Origin: Apostichopus japonicus
Lineage: Eukaryota; Echinodermata; Holothuroidea; Aspidochirotida; Stichopodidae
Direction of reading: 5' to 3'
Assembly (NCBI RefSeq): GCF_037975245.1
Contig: NC_092577.1
Location: forward strand, 27,751,898-27,815,897
Length of the DNA stretch: 64,000 nt
Shown here: positions 12,132 to 62,440 of the stretch, piece by piece
How positions within the stretch are numbered: the stretch's first letter is position 1
Layout: every line of letters begins with the position of its first letter
Notes under the pieces: generated by a model
Told to the model about the DNA's origin: nothing
The model's input: the letters and a program-made list of their open reading frames with translations, nothing else
The model's database searches: none
Made by a program: the position numbers and the translations under genes

Positions 12132-14137
12132 TGTAATGCCACTGAGCCAACTAGTCAACCCCACAGCATTAATAAAACAAAAACAAAGCAATTTGAATTT
12201 CACTAGTTGATGTTTATTAAGGGTCCAAGCAGAATTACTGGGTATCAGGCCAGTAATATGACAAAGATATCTTTTACTCAAGATATGAATAGATGAAAAA
12301 CAGATGAATTACACTTTCTTTTTATATGCAATTTAAATCAACATAAAAGGGCGGTGGAAACTACTTAAATGTGACCTTTACTCTAGCACCTGGAAAAACA
12401 ACAGATAAGAGGAAAACATATCAGCATCTGACAACAACAAATTCCAATCAACAATCCTGACATAATACATATTAATGTTATTTTATGCACACTTACTATT
12501 TAAAGTAATTCAAGGCTGATTGTACCAATAAGGGAAAGTTGTTTTTGGTAATTTAACCTCAATGAAGTACTATTTAAAGTAAACATCAAACAAAACAATT
12601 AGATCCCGACATTTTAGCAGATCTCCAAATAACACCACTTGAAGAGTATTCTCTCCATGCAAATTTACCCATATCCAGGTCTGGTTGCACAGTTAAGGCA
12701 GATCCAGAGCCAAATACAATGGAGATCCCTAAACATCATACTTGAGCCTAGCTCAAGGTCAAGCCAAGATACAGGGATGAAATCTCCACTCTTAATTTAG
12801 AGTACTAGTGCAAGGCAACAACAAAATAACCCAACTGAATTTGACAAGGCAATTCATATGACATATGTGGAGGGAAAACAAACTAATCTTACTAACACAA
12901 CTAAATTACCCCTTGGACAACCAGTAAAGGTCAGCCAATACGGCAACATCTTGTGAAACCCAACTTAGTTACCCTTCGGACAACCAGTGAAGGTCAGCCA
13001 AAACGATAACATCAGAAAAAGGGGTTGAAGAATATACTTCCAGTAAACACATAATCTCAATATTACAGAGACACCAAACTACTGTAGCATGACCGTGTCA
13101 AGGTCACAATACAAGAAATCCTAAAAAAATGTCATAAAACATCATACTTGGAGAATTCATACACCATAAATACATATATAATCTTAAGACTATCTCAAGA
13201 CTATCCTAGTGAAGCCCAGATAACATGGATGTGAAAATGGCAAAGTAAGGAGGATACAAAGTATAATAACGGCCCTGGGGCATGGGAAAGCCTGGGCCAA
13301 AGCTTTATGGTAGAAGCCAACAAATAATGATCAGCACCATCAAAAATACAGTTCAAATCCCAGATCCCATTGCTTATAACCAATAAGCTTTTAATAATCA
13401 ATAAAATATTAATCCTCTGCTTTTCAGGAACAAAACAACTAAAAATATTTAGATATCCAGCTATCCCACACACTCTAGCCTGACTATCGAGGGCGCGGCC
13501 ATTTTGGATGAGTCAACACCAAGAAGAGAAAGAAAGAGGGCGCCTAACCACGATTAAATATAACGCAACGGTGGGGAAACCTGACCTAGCGGTAGCAGCG
13601 TTATTTAGAATGTTAAAATGATAACTCTTCCATAACAATGGTTCCTTGACATATTAAATTTATCCATGATCTTAAAAGCCCGATATAAATATGAATCACA
13701 AGTATTCAGACGAAATCATAAATTTCAAGCCTAATGTCACAAATCACATATGTATACTGTGTGTCCCAATCCTATTGACACCACCCACTGAAGGCTATCC
13801 TAACAGGTAGATGAATTAACGATCTTTCAGAGGATTTTCCCTGCATTATTACCAAAGAAAATATAGTCAATTTGCAGAAAACACATGAATACAAAGTAAA
13901 AATAAGTATTTACCCTACATTCCTGGCAGAAATAGCCGCGGAATTTAACAGAACTGAAAAAAGGTACGTTTAAAAGGCAGAGGAAACTTACACGTCTGCA
14001 CTCAATCAGAGCAAGAACAAGAGAGAGAGCATGGCAGGACAGAGATGGTAAAAAGAGGGGCAAACAGGGTCACATGACAGGATGCAGAGCTCTAAGCTCC
14101 TCCCCTAATTGAAGGGTGTTTAAGCCACATCCCTACA
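12132..14137 (-). repeat. 3' LTR of the gypsy element
   Basis: A 2,006-bp direct copy of 19455-21460, bounded by TGTA...TACA. Small open frames inside it occur in both LTRs and are not conserved proteins. The length is large for the family. Confidence 0.95.
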
Positions 14138-14155
14138 CTCTCCCCTGCTTGACAG
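14138..14155 (-). other. Polypurine tract
   Basis: Read on the minus strand, AAGCAGGGGAGAG directly abuts the 3' LTR, where the plus-strand primer of a retrotransposon should be. Confidence 0.75.
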
Positions 14156-14262
14156 TAAGTTTGACCCCAAACTACCTAACATGGAACTAATTAAACTATA
14201 AATATGAAAACTTATTCTACATTCAACATGTAGATACCACTTAACATAATAAAACTTAACAC

Positions 14263-17200
14263 CTACAACTCTGACTGAATGGCAGTGGCTCTGTCTAACA
14301 ACAATCTGCTCTGAATTCTGAGGTGCTCTAACTCAGATCCTAAATTCATAGCAGAACAGGAAGTACCAGGAACGACAGATTTAGGTTCATGATACAAATT
14401 GCTATGGAGACCTTTAGTGGCCCGACTACTCCTACGGAACCCTGGTGGAGACTCTGAACCATCGGAACTTGAGTCATCAGAACTAGAAGATGTGTCCCCA
14501 GAGCTGGGACTGTAGGGTCCCGAACTGCCAGACTCAGAACAATAGTTTGGAATTATTACCACTCTGTCAAAATCAGAGTCACTCGAGCTGCCTGTTTCAT
14601 ATGGCGATACTCTAGGAATTGCTGGTTGTTTTGGTCGGTTACCATTGCGTTTTGGCAGTGGAACTCCTTTGTATGGTTGTACCACTGGGCAGGGACATAT
14701 CTCCCTTCTCCTCACAACTTTTTGAGGACCGCTACCATCAAAAGGTTCCACCGTATAAATCGCCTTATTACCCGGGTGGTCAACAACCTTGAAAACCTTT
14801 GATCCCCACTTATGGGCTATTTTACACCTACCCTTGGGGTGAGCCCTTAAATACACATGACTACCAATAGTTAAAGGTTTAGTGTGAGCACCCTTATTAC
14901 AGTATCGCTTCCTCCTATCACCCTCTTTGGCCACATTCTCCCCTGCTTTTTGGTAAGCATATCTCAAAGCTTCAGCATGAGAATTAACCCAATCTACCAC
15001 AGGGTTTTCAGTTTCGATTGCCTCTGCAGCACTTTCAGCTAGAAGGAAATCGATTGGAAGTCTGGGATTTCTTCCAAACATCAAAAAGAAAGGTGTGTAC
15101 CCAGTCGAAGCATGTGGAGTCGCATTGTAGGAATACAATACCTCAGGCAAATGCCTAGACCAGTTACGTCTCTTTTTCTCAGAAAGAGTTCTCAAGAGGT
15201 CATGGAGAGTTCTGTTAAACCTCTCGGCCTGGCCGTTCCCTTCAGGGTGATAGGGAGTGGTACGGGTTTGCTTAATATCATATATCTTACACAGTTGTCG
15301 GACCAAAGCGGACTGAAAGTTCCTGCCCTGATCAGAGTGTAACCGTTTGGGCACACCATACCGGTTGAACCAGTGGCTGATCAATGCTTGAGCAGTGCTC
15401 TCGGCCGTTTGATCCTTCGTGGCTACAGCCTGGGTGAATTTAGAAAATATATCAGTCATAACCAGTACATTTTCATAACGATTAGCATCTTTCTCTAAGA
15501 TAGTAAAATCCACAGCTAAAATCTCATTTGGCCTGGTTGCAGTTAAGTTCTCAATAGGCTCTCTTACTCTTGGTTGGTTTTTAGCCCTGGTACACTGATC
15601 ACAATTTACACAATACAACGTAATATCCTTAGTCATTCTTGGCCAATAGCATCTGTCACGAATTAAACTTAAAGTACGTTTCACACCTTGATGCCCAGTT
15701 TGATCATGGCAAGCATACAATACATCAGGGATTAACACTTCAGGCAACAACAATTGCCATACTTCACCATCCTTAGTTACTCTGTACATAAGACCATTTT
15801 TGATCTGTAACTTAGTGAACTGTCTTAAAAATAATTTTACTTTAACTGAATCACATGCAAGTTTGGTCATGGTTGGTTGTTCCATATATTGTCTGATTCT
15901 AACCAAAGCAGAGTCCTTTTGTTGAAAGTCTCTCATTTGAGGGACCGAATAACCAGGCAATACACCAATAGCACAAGTCAAAGTTTCAACCTCAACCTCA
16001 GATAAATCTACATCATTAAACATAGAATGAATTGGAGAGGGTATCACAGTTGTCCCCTGTACCTTAGTGCACACTTCACTAAATGAACTATCTCTAACGT
16101 CTATACCATTGAGCCTACGAGACAACCCATCTGCGGCTTGGTTGCGGCAACCCGGTTTGTAACGGATTTCAAAATCAAAGCTGGCAAGAGCCCCAACCCA
16201 TCTTTGTTCCGTGGCACCCAACTTGGCAGAATTTAAGTGGGCCAAGGGATTGTTGTCTGTAAAGACAATAAACTTATTTCCCAACAGGTAATCCCTAAGC
16301 TTTTCTGTGACAGCCCACTTCAAACCCAAAAACTCTAACTTAAAGCTTGAATAGTTTTCCATATTCTTTTCTGCCCCTCTAAGGGTTCTACTAGCGTAGC
16401 ATATAACCCTGCGAGTTCCCTCTTGTCGCTGAAAAAGTACTGCCCCTAATCCATCAAAGGATGCATCAACCTCAAGTTCAAATGGGAGAGAATAGTCGGG
16501 GAATGCTAACACGGGAGGTTCACACAGTCTAGTCCTCAAAGTCTCGAAAGCTACTTGATGGTCATCTGACCACATACATGAAAAATTAAATTTAACACCA
16601 TCTTTCTGGTGCTGGATACAAGTAGATACCAAAGCATGCAAGGGTTTAGCAATTTGAGAGAAACCCTTAACAAATCGTCTGTAGAATGAACAAAAACCCA
16701 GAAAGGATCTCAGTTCTTTGACTTTTGTTGGCTTAGGCCATTCTTTTACTGCCTCAGTCTTACTCGGGTCTGCCCTAACTCCCTCACTAGAAACCTCATG
16801 ACCTAGATAACTGACCTTGGTCTTAAAGAAAGAACATTTCTTTAGTTTTATCTTGAGGCCAAACTTCCGTAACCTATCAAATACTGTTTGAAGGCGAGCA
16901 AGATGATCAGAGAAAGTGCTTGAGTACACAAGAATGTCATCTAAATAACATAACACTGAATAAAAGAACATGTCACCAAGGCATGCTTGCATTAATCTTT
17001 GGAAAGTACCAGGGGCGTTACATAGCCCGAATGGCATCCTCGTATACTCGTAAAGCCCAAACGGAGTTGTAAAACTCGTTTTGTGTTGATCAGCCTCATC
17101 CATGGCCACCTGATGGTAGCCAGACAGGAGATCGATAGTAGAGAACCATTTCGTTCCATGAAGGGAATCTAACGATTCGTCTATGCGTGGGATTGGGTGG

Positions 17201-18330
17201 GCATCTTTTACAGTTTTCTCGTTTAACTTTCTATAATCCACACATAGCCGCAAATCTCCATTCGACTTGCGCACAATCACAATTGGGGATGCATAGGGAC
17301 TAGCACTCTCAATGATCACCCCGCTCTCCAACAACTTTCTAATGTGGTCCCGAACTGGTTCAAATTGCGATGGGGGTATTCGTCGGTATGGTTGTTTCAC
17401 AGGAACCTCATCCACAGTCTTAATCTTATGTCTTACAGTGCCTGTGAAACCCAAATCACTATCAGATGCAGCGAACACGTCACTATTAGCTAATAAAACA
17501 CTCTTAGCTTCCTTTAGTTGTTCCGCATTAAGGTCACTACCCAAATACTGATCAAAATCATTGAAAAAATCATGGGTGATAGTAGCGTCATTATCTACAT
17601 TTACATTGTTAACTGCTACACTTCCATCATTGACCGACACCACAGAATGAAATCTACCTAATGGAGTTTTAGGTCTTAAGGAAATATCTTCATCACTAGA
17701 ATTGCTGATTAATAGTGAAACATTGCCACGGGGAATACAAATAAGAGCAGGAGTAGCTACAAGGCCTCTGGGCAAATTCTCACAAGGTTCCACAAGAACT
17801 TCTAAACCAGCTGTTAACCTGCCACAAGTCACTTTGACCAGGCAACTTGCTTGTGCTGGGATCCACACACAATCGTTCCCAGCGACTCGGGCGATACCCT
17901 TGATATTACAAATATTAGTCCTATCTAGACAAACATGCCGGGGCAATTTTAATTGCCGCACAACCACTTCAGGGGGCAACTCTTGTAACACGTTCATGCC
18001 GACAAGCATGGGAGAAGACGCTGAATCTTTCAGGACCAAAATCCCCCGACCCGGTACTACAACACCAGAGACGCAAATGTCAGTCTCAAAATAACCTTGA
18101 TAGGGTATCCTTGCTCCATTGGCTGAGGTTAAGGTCAACCAGCCTAGGTCACTTAATATTACGTTAGGAAAACACTGATCGAATACATGTTTGGATATGG
18201 TTGTGACCTGGGACCCAGTGTCCACAACTGCTCTGACCTCTCCAACTCCCAACCTTACAACTACTGTAGGACAACTACCAACAATATTAGAACCTACAGA
18301 GGTTGAGCCCTTCTTACCAACCTGATTCAC
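14263..18330 (-). CDS. pol: Gypsy pol polyprotein (PR-RT-RH-IN)
   Basis: Uninterrupted frame of 1,355 residues counted from the GTG at 18330. The frame stays open upstream to a TAG at 18376-18378, so the real pol product probably starts by frameshift from gag. Visible sites are protease DTGS (residues 37-40), RT with LRLCVDYRKLN (360-370) and YLDD (462-465), and RNase H with acidic residues near 622, 692 and 734 (TDNNPL at 691). Integrase has an HHCC finger (H875, H880, C910, C913) and a D941, D1000, E1036 core with D-35-E spacing. The tail is Ser-rich. Pol lies in the -1 frame relative to gag. All catalytic residues I can check are present, so this copy may be competent. Confidence 0.95.
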   Translation of the reverse strand: MNQVGKKGSTSVGSNIVGSCPTVVVRLGVGEVRAVVDTGSQVTTISKHVFDQCFPNVILSDLGWLTLTSANGARIPYQGYFETDICVSGVVVPGRGILVLKDSASSPMLVGMNVLQELPPEVVVRQLKLPRHVCLDRTNICNIKGIARVAGNDCVWIPAQASCLVKVTCGRLTAGLEVLVEPCENLPRGLVATPALICIPRGNVSLLISNSSDEDISLRPKTPLGRFHSVVSVNDGSVAVNNVNVDNDATITHDFFNDFDQYLGSDLNAEQLKEAKSVLLANSDVFAASDSDLGFTGTVRHKIKTVDEVPVKQPYRRIPPSQFEPVRDHIRKLLESGVIIESASPYASPIVIVRKSNGDLRLCVDYRKLNEKTVKDAHPIPRIDESLDSLHGTKWFSTIDLLSGYHQVAMDEADQHKTSFTTPFGLYEYTRMPFGLCNAPGTFQRLMQACLGDMFFYSVLCYLDDILVYSSTFSDHLARLQTVFDRLRKFGLKIKLKKCSFFKTKVSYLGHEVSSEGVRADPSKTEAVKEWPKPTKVKELRSFLGFCSFYRRFVKGFSQIAKPLHALVSTCIQHQKDGVKFNFSCMWSDDHQVAFETLRTRLCEPPVLAFPDYSLPFELEVDASFDGLGAVLFQRQEGTRRVICYASRTLRGAEKNMENYSSFKLEFLGLKWAVTEKLRDYLLGNKFIVFTDNNPLAHLNSAKLGATEQRWVGALASFDFEIRYKPGCRNQAADGLSRRLNGIDVRDSSFSEVCTKVQGTTVIPSPIHSMFNDVDLSEVEVETLTCAIGVLPGYSVPQMRDFQQKDSALVRIRQYMEQPTMTKLACDSVKVKLFLRQFTKLQIKNGLMYRVTKDGEVWQLLLPEVLIPDVLYACHDQTGHQGVKRTLSLIRDRCYWPRMTKDITLYCVNCDQCTRAKNQPRVREPIENLTATRPNEILAVDFTILEKDANRYENVLVMTDIFSKFTQAVATKDQTAESTAQALISHWFNRYGVPKRLHSDQGRNFQSALVRQLCKIYDIKQTRTTPYHPEGNGQAERFNRTLHDLLRTLSEKKRRNWSRHLPEVLYSYNATPHASTGYTPFFLMFGRNPRLPIDFLLAESAAEAIETENPVVDWVNSHAEALRYAYQKAGENVAKEGDRRKRYCNKGAHTKPLTIGSHVYLRAHPKGRCKIAHKWGSKVFKVVDHPGNKAIYTVEPFDGSGPQKVVRRREICPCPVVQPYKGVPLPKRNGNRPKQPAIPRVSPYETGSSSDSDFDRVVIIPNYCSESGSSGPYSPSSGDTSSSSDDSSSDGSESPPGFRRSSRATKGLHSNLYHEPKSVVPGTSCSAMNLGSELEHLRIQSRLLLDRATAIQSEL

Positions 18331-18362
18331 ACCCAGACCTGGACTCTTGGGGCTGGGTGTTT

Positions 18363-19298
18363 CTAGTTTTCCTGACTAGAATTGGTTCTGGCACCATTGC
18401 ATTGGTTGGCAAAATGGCCCCTCTCATGGCAACGATAACATTCCACTTGTGAGATGTCCCGGTTCTGTCTGTTTCGTGGAGTACGGTGGTAGCTCCTACC
18501 CTTCTCTACTATTTCTAAGCGGGTCTGAAAATCGGTTTGCTGTTTTTGGATCGCTTCCAAAACGTCCGTCTGGCTCTTTACAACTGAGGACAGGACCAGC
18601 AGGGCTTCTGAAACATCATGGGTGGCTTCCACGGCATACTGCCCGACTTTACGCGTTTTCTGGGGTCGATGAATACCATTCTCATCCTCCGCCATGTCCA
18701 ATGCCCAGTCTCGAAGATCAATAAAAGAGGTGCTTGGCTTATCTTTCAGAAGCCTTTTGATCTCTCTCCGTAAGCTGCCATCTTTAAGACCATCTCGAAA
18801 TTGCTCTTTAAGGGTTTGGTCCTTATCTGGCCCACCGCTTAAATCAGTTAATTTGTCTGCCAGTGTCATTAGGGCATAGGCGAAATCAGTAATAGACTCG
18901 TCCTCTTTTTGGACCCGATTGCATATGCCCCGCATTACCTTTCCAAGGTCCTTTTTCTCCCCAAACGTTTCCACAAGGACTTCAGTTATCTTTTGTGGGT
19001 CTTTAGAAATTGCAACACCTCTGTGTTTCAGTTCTTGTCGTGCGGGCCCCTCCAAATGAGCCAGAATAAAATGGGCAGCGTTCTCACCCTCCAGGTGCCT
19101 CAACTTTATTGCATTTTCAATGTCCTCTACAAACTCATTGACAGCCAAGGAGTTGTGGCTTGACCCACTGAAAATTTTTACTTTCTTATCCTTGGGGAGA
19201 AGATACACGTTTCCTTGCTTCCTCACCGATTCCTGGGTGTCAGCTAACTTGGTAGATAGAGCATCCAACCGCTTCTGCATGGCTTCCATTTCAGTCAT
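18363..19298 (-). CDS. gag: Gypsy gag with CCHC zinc knuckle
   Basis: Frame of 311 residues from the first true ATG (19296-19298). The open frame begins slightly further upstream at a TTG. It is mostly helical and charged, as retrotransposon capsid regions are, and ends with a basic stretch and one zinc knuckle CYRCHERGHFANQC (C-x2-C-x4-H-x4-C). The stop TAG at 18363-18365 overlaps the upstream part of the pol frame by about 13 nt. Gag packages the RNA into virus-like particles. Confidence 0.93.
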   Translation of the reverse strand: MTEMEAMQKRLDALSTKLADTQESVRKQGNVYLLPKDKKVKIFSGSSHNSLAVNEFVEDIENAIKLRHLEGENAAHFILAHLEGPARQELKHRGVAISKDPQKITEVLVETFGEKKDLGKVMRGICNRVQKEDESITDFAYALMTLADKLTDLSGGPDKDQTLKEQFRDGLKDGSLRREIKRLLKDKPSTSFIDLRDWALDMAEDENGIHRPQKTRKVGQYAVEATHDVSEALLVLSSVVKSQTDVLEAIQKQQTDFQTRLEIVEKGRSYHRTPRNRQNRDISQVECYRCHERGHFANQCNGARTNSSQEN

Positions 19299-19432
19299 TG
19301 TCCCAATCAATAGTCAAGGTCATCAACAGGGTAAGTCCTTTTATTTTCGTTTCCACCGCCCTTACAGAATTTTTTTTTTTTTTTTGGTTTGAAAAATTTA
19401 ATAAATTGGTCACTTTAGGTACACAGCTGCCT

Positions 19433-19452
19433 GAACCCCACTCGTACTACCA
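19433..19452 (-). other. Primer-binding site
   Basis: Two bases inside the 5' LTR the minus strand reads TGGTAGTACGAGTGGGGTTC. TGG followed by a complement of a tRNA 3' end is the expected form. It resembles tRNA-Leu-type primers but not exactly, so the tRNA identity is open. Confidence 0.6.
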
Positions 19453-19454
19453 AT

Positions 19455-21460
19455 TGTAATGCCACTGAGCCAACTAGTCAACCCCACAGCATTAATAAAA
19501 CAAAAACAAAGCAATTTGAATTTCACTAGTTGATGTTTATTAAGGGTCCAAGCAGAATTACTGGGTATCAGGCCAGTAATATGACAAAGATATCTTTTAC
19601 TCAAGATATGAATAGATGAAAAACAGATGAATTACACTTTCTTTTTATATGCAATTTAAATCAACATAAAAGGGCGGTGGAAACTACTTAAATGTGACCT
19701 TTACTCTAGCACCTGGAAAAACAACAGATAAGAGGAAAACATATCAGCATCTGACAACAACAAATTCCAATCAACAATCCTGACATAATACATATTAATG
19801 TTATTTTATGCACACTTACTATTTAAAGTAATTCAAGGCTGATTGTACCAATAAGGGAAAGTTGTTTTTGGTAATTTAACCTCAATGAAGTACTATTTAA
19901 AGTAAACATCAAACAAAACAATTAGATTCCGACATTTTAGCAGATCTCCAAATAACACCACTTGAAGAGTATTCTCTCCATGCAAATTTACCCATATCCA
20001 GGTCTGGTTGCACAGTTAAGGCAGATCCAGAGCCAAATACAATGGAGATCCCTAAACATCATACTTGAGCCTAGCTCAAGGTCAAGCCAAGATACAGGGA
20101 TGAAATCTCCACTCTTAATTTAGAGTACTAGTGCAAGGCAACAACAAAATAACCCAACTGAATTTGACAAGGCAATTCATATGACATATGTGGAGGGAAA
20201 ACAAACTAATCTTACTAACACAACTAAATTACCCCTTGGACAACCAGTAAAGGTCAGCCAATACGGCAACATCTTGTGAAACCCAACTTAGTTACCCTTC
20301 GGACAACCAGTGAAGGTCAGCCAAAACGATAACATCAGAAAAAGGGGTTGAAGAATATACTTCCAGTAAACACATAATCTCAATATTACAGAGACACCAA
20401 ACTACTGTAGCATGACCGTGTCAAGGTCACAATACAAGAAATCCTAAAAAAATGTCATAAAACATCATACTTGGAGAATTCATACACCATAAATACATAT
20501 ATAATCTTAAGACTATCTCAAGACTATCCTAGTGAAGCCCAGATAACATGGATGTGAAAATGGCAAAGTAAGGAGGATACAAAGTATAATAACGGCCCTG
20601 GGGCATGGGAAAGCCTGGGCCAAAGCTTTATGGTAGAAGCCAACAAATAATGATCAGCACCATCAAAAATACAGTTCAAATCCCAGATCCCATTGCTTAT
20701 AACCAATAAGCTTTTAATAATCAATAAAATATTAATCCTCTGCTTTTCAGGAACAAAACAACTAAAAATATTTAGATATCCAGCTATCCCACACACTCTA
20801 GCCTGACTATCGAGGGCGCGGCCATTTTGGATGAGTCAACACCAAGAAGAGAAAGAAAGAGGGCGCCTAACCACGATTAAATATAACGCAACGGTGGGGA
20901 AACCTGACCTAGCGGTAGCAGCGTTATTTAGAATGTTAAAATGATAACTCTTCCATAACAATGGTTCCTTGACATATTAAATTTATCCATGATCTTAAAA
21001 GCCCGATATAAATATGAATCACAAGTATTCAGACGAAATCATAAATTTCAAGCCTAATGTCACAAATCACATATGTATACTGTGTGTCCCAATCCTATTG
21101 ACACCACCCACTGAAGGCTATCCTAACAGGTAGATGAATTAACGATCTTTCAGAGGATTTTCCCTGCATTATTACCAAAGAAAATATAGTCAATTTGCAG
21201 AAAACACATGAATACAAAGTAAAAATAAGTATTTACCCTACATTCCTGGCAGAAATAGCCGCGGAATTTAACAGAACTGAAAAAAGGTACGTTTAAAAGG
21301 CAGAGGAAACTTACACGTCTGCACTCAATCAGAGCAAGAACAAGAGAGAGAGCATGGCAGGACAGAGATGGTAAAAAGAGGGGCAAACAGGGTCACATGA
21401 CAGGATGCAGAGCTCTAAGCTCCTCCCCTAATTGAAGGGTGTTTAAGCCACATCCCTACA
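19455..21460 (-). repeat. 5' LTR of the gypsy element
   Basis: A 2,006-bp LTR that carries the element's promoter by position. One base difference from the 3' LTR was noticed by eye (T near 19927 for C near 12605). Confidence 0.95.
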
Positions 21461-22140
21461 CAAACACTGCTGTGAATTTATCCCCCTAAAATATTTCAAG
21501 AATAATATAGCCAAGGTCCTATCCCCCTAAGGCTAAAGTTTCTAATACAGATTATAAATATTAAGTTTAATTTAGGTTTGTTATTTTGTAAAGAAATTAT
21601 CCATTGCAAACATGAGAAACGCGTGAATACCGGGGCCACCATGATACTGTAAATATACGGAGGCCTTCTGTTACGATAAACTGTGCTGTACAACTACTAC
21701 AACTACAAGGCAGCTTAACGTCATTAGGTTTAACGTTAGGCAATTCGCCTATAGCTACTGCATGATAGGCCTAGCCTAGGACCTAGATCTTAGCTTGTTC
21801 GTACACAAGTTGGAATAATCGAAAATACACACTTTATGGTCTAATATACTATATACTTTTTAAGTGACTAACAAACGACACTGGCCAAAGGCCCAAAGAA
21901 AACTGGTCTAATATACTAACCTTGCAATGGTTACTGACAATATCACTGGATGATAATATTTTTTTGATTTTTCGTACCGTAACCGTCTGGCTGCTAACTC
22001 CCTGCTGTACGTTCCTTGCTCGTCGTGTACGTATGTGTACAATGTACTATAGTTCAGTGCAGTACGGTAGGCCGTACCGTGGCGCTACAATTGTTAATAT
22101 TTTCCCGCGCTTTTTCATATGACGAATATATCAACCTGAT
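21461..22140. other. Non-coding DNA between the gypsy element and the micro-exon locus
   Basis: No coding exon is supported. GC is slightly higher near 22000-22110 (TACGTTCC, CGCGCTTT), which might mark a promoter region, but I cannot show this. Confidence 0.4.
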
Positions 22141-22149
22141 TGACTAGTG

Positions 22150-22345
22150 AGTTTCGTCCCAGTGCTGACATTTATTGTAGGACCAGATTAAAATAGAACT
22201 GTGACCATTATGTTCTGGTCAGGCGACCTTTTGGGTTAGTCGTGAAGGCATCTCTACCAAGATTATGGCGGGATAATCGTTGACTAACGTAAACCAGTCG
22301 ATATGACTAGACTTTAGCCTCGCTTGACTAGATTGTGTTTAGAGT
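22150..22345. repeat. Diverged TAGTCA-type repeat
   Basis: It contains TTCTGGTCAGGCGACC, TTGACTAACG and ATGACTAGACTTTAG, related to the palindromic repeat at 2795-3265. No tRNA-like head is attached here. Confidence 0.5.
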
Positions 22346-22885
22346 GAAAGAGTGGTGCAGAGAGAAACATTGCATCTATATGAATAAATTAATGATTGTA
22401 TCTACAAAATGTTCCCTGATTTAACCCTCTATCTGGACAAACCATGGCTATTGTTTGCTATTGTTTGACAAATGGTGACAGAAATGTTCCTCCTTTCTCC
22501 AATGTAACCACTTGTGAGGCCTAGACATGGACCCACACACACATCAGATACACATTCACATCCCACAGATTCCCCGTGTCTCATCTTTCTGTAGAAAAAG
22601 TTGTGGCATACTAGTAATATCTTCTTTGCTTTTATGTAAAATTATGTGGCTTTCGATTCTTTGACAAATTAATATGCATCATGTATATGTTTGTTTCAAT
22701 ATGAAGTGGATATTTTTTCTCATATTTATTGCTTAATCTGCAATGAGTAATCTGTAGAATTGGTTAATAATTATATTTTTTGTAGACATTTCTCCTCTCC
22801 AGTTTCTTGGTACTGACTCTCTATCACTTTTCTTTTATTATATAATATTGGTCTACAGGTCGACATACCATTCGACATACCAATC

Positions 22886-61382
<38,497 letters not shown>

Positions 61383-62440
61383 ATTCTGGTTTTCCTTTAG
61401 TTATATATTTTACTTTGTATAAGTAAACTTTATATATGATTAGTGTAGTTATTGTTTTCAAAATAGTCATACATTTGTTGACTTATTTTGTTCTTCCGTC
61501 CCCACTCATTCTCACGTTCTGTCCCCTCCGACATCGCACTCTCTGTTAGTGTTACTTGAGCATAAAGTTTCGTTATCAGTTCAATTTTTGCTTTAAATCT
61601 TTCAGTATAGGGTAGATGGGACTAGCCATACAGCCTGCCCGGTTCTGAATTACAGCTACTGTATACAGCATCGAATCGGAACTTGGATTTAACTTTTAAT
61701 TATTGAAATAATCATGAGATCATGAGTCATATAGTATAGAAAAAGTACATGGCCGAGATATGTTTAACAAAATGGGATTATGCAGGAGGGGGTAGTAATA
61801 GTTATGGGGTTAAATGAAGATATGAATATAATGTGTATTGTCATTATAGTCATGAAAGGTTCCTCCTGTCAGAATTGTTTCTAATACCTTCTTAAAAAAA
61901 TGAAGAAGATCCTGCTAGGATCGAAACATCAGGCCAACTTACTTTACACATTCTCCTACACTGGCTCTCTAGTGGATAATCAGTTTGCTAACAGTTTTAT
62001 CATTATTTAAAAAAAAAAAAAATCAAAGTTAAAATTAACTGCACGTCTTCTTTTATTGAACCTTTATTGATGCATTGTCTGTTTTACCGTAGTTAATTGT
62101 GTTACTTCATTAGTCTGATAAACTAAACATCACAAATCACGAATAATGTCTTTTTTGTTTTTATTATGGGTTTCTTTTGGAAAACACGCAAACTTTAGTA
62201 CTTCAAACGTCTGGCAGAGGCTGAGTTAGTCACAATATAAGTATTATATTGGTTGAGATGTACCTGGTTGTGTGAGAAGAGGGGAGCTTCCGTCTGCGCA
62301 AATGTTTGCACCCGAACAATGTGAAATGTGCCAATAGCATGAGTGGCGTCATTTTCATTTAAAATGTGGACTCCAAGAGCTGCAAAACCGAAGAACTCTC
62401 ATCTTGAATAATACAACGCTATGAATAAGTATATAAATGA
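61383..62440. other. Non-coding DNA after the terminal exon
   Basis: Possible 3' UTR followed by AT-rich DNA with a poly-A run near 62009-62022. No exon, repeat or RNA gene is supported. Confidence 0.4.

Larger units (their letters stand above)
12132..21460 (-). mobile_element. Complete Ty3/gypsy LTR retrotransposon
   Basis: Element of 9,329 bp with transcription on the minus strand. Two LTRs of equal length (2,006 bp) start TGTAATGCC and end CCCTACA. The flanking CAAA (12128-12131 and 21461-21464) is a 4-bp target duplication. Between the LTRs are a primer-binding site, intact gag, intact pol in the order protease, reverse transcriptase, RNase H, integrase, and a purine tract. This domain order is that of Ty3/gypsy (Metaviridae-like) elements. 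There is no room for an env gene: pol ends about 125 bp from the 3' LTR. The LTRs are almost identical (one difference noticed, near 12605 versus 19927), so insertion was recent. Confidence 0.95.

Noticed and set aside
12060-14063. Small frames repeated in both LTRs (for example at 13201, 13827, 20524 and 21150)
   Set aside because: They occur twice only because the LTR is duplicated. No domain, no splice context, and they lie antisense or within promoter DNA.
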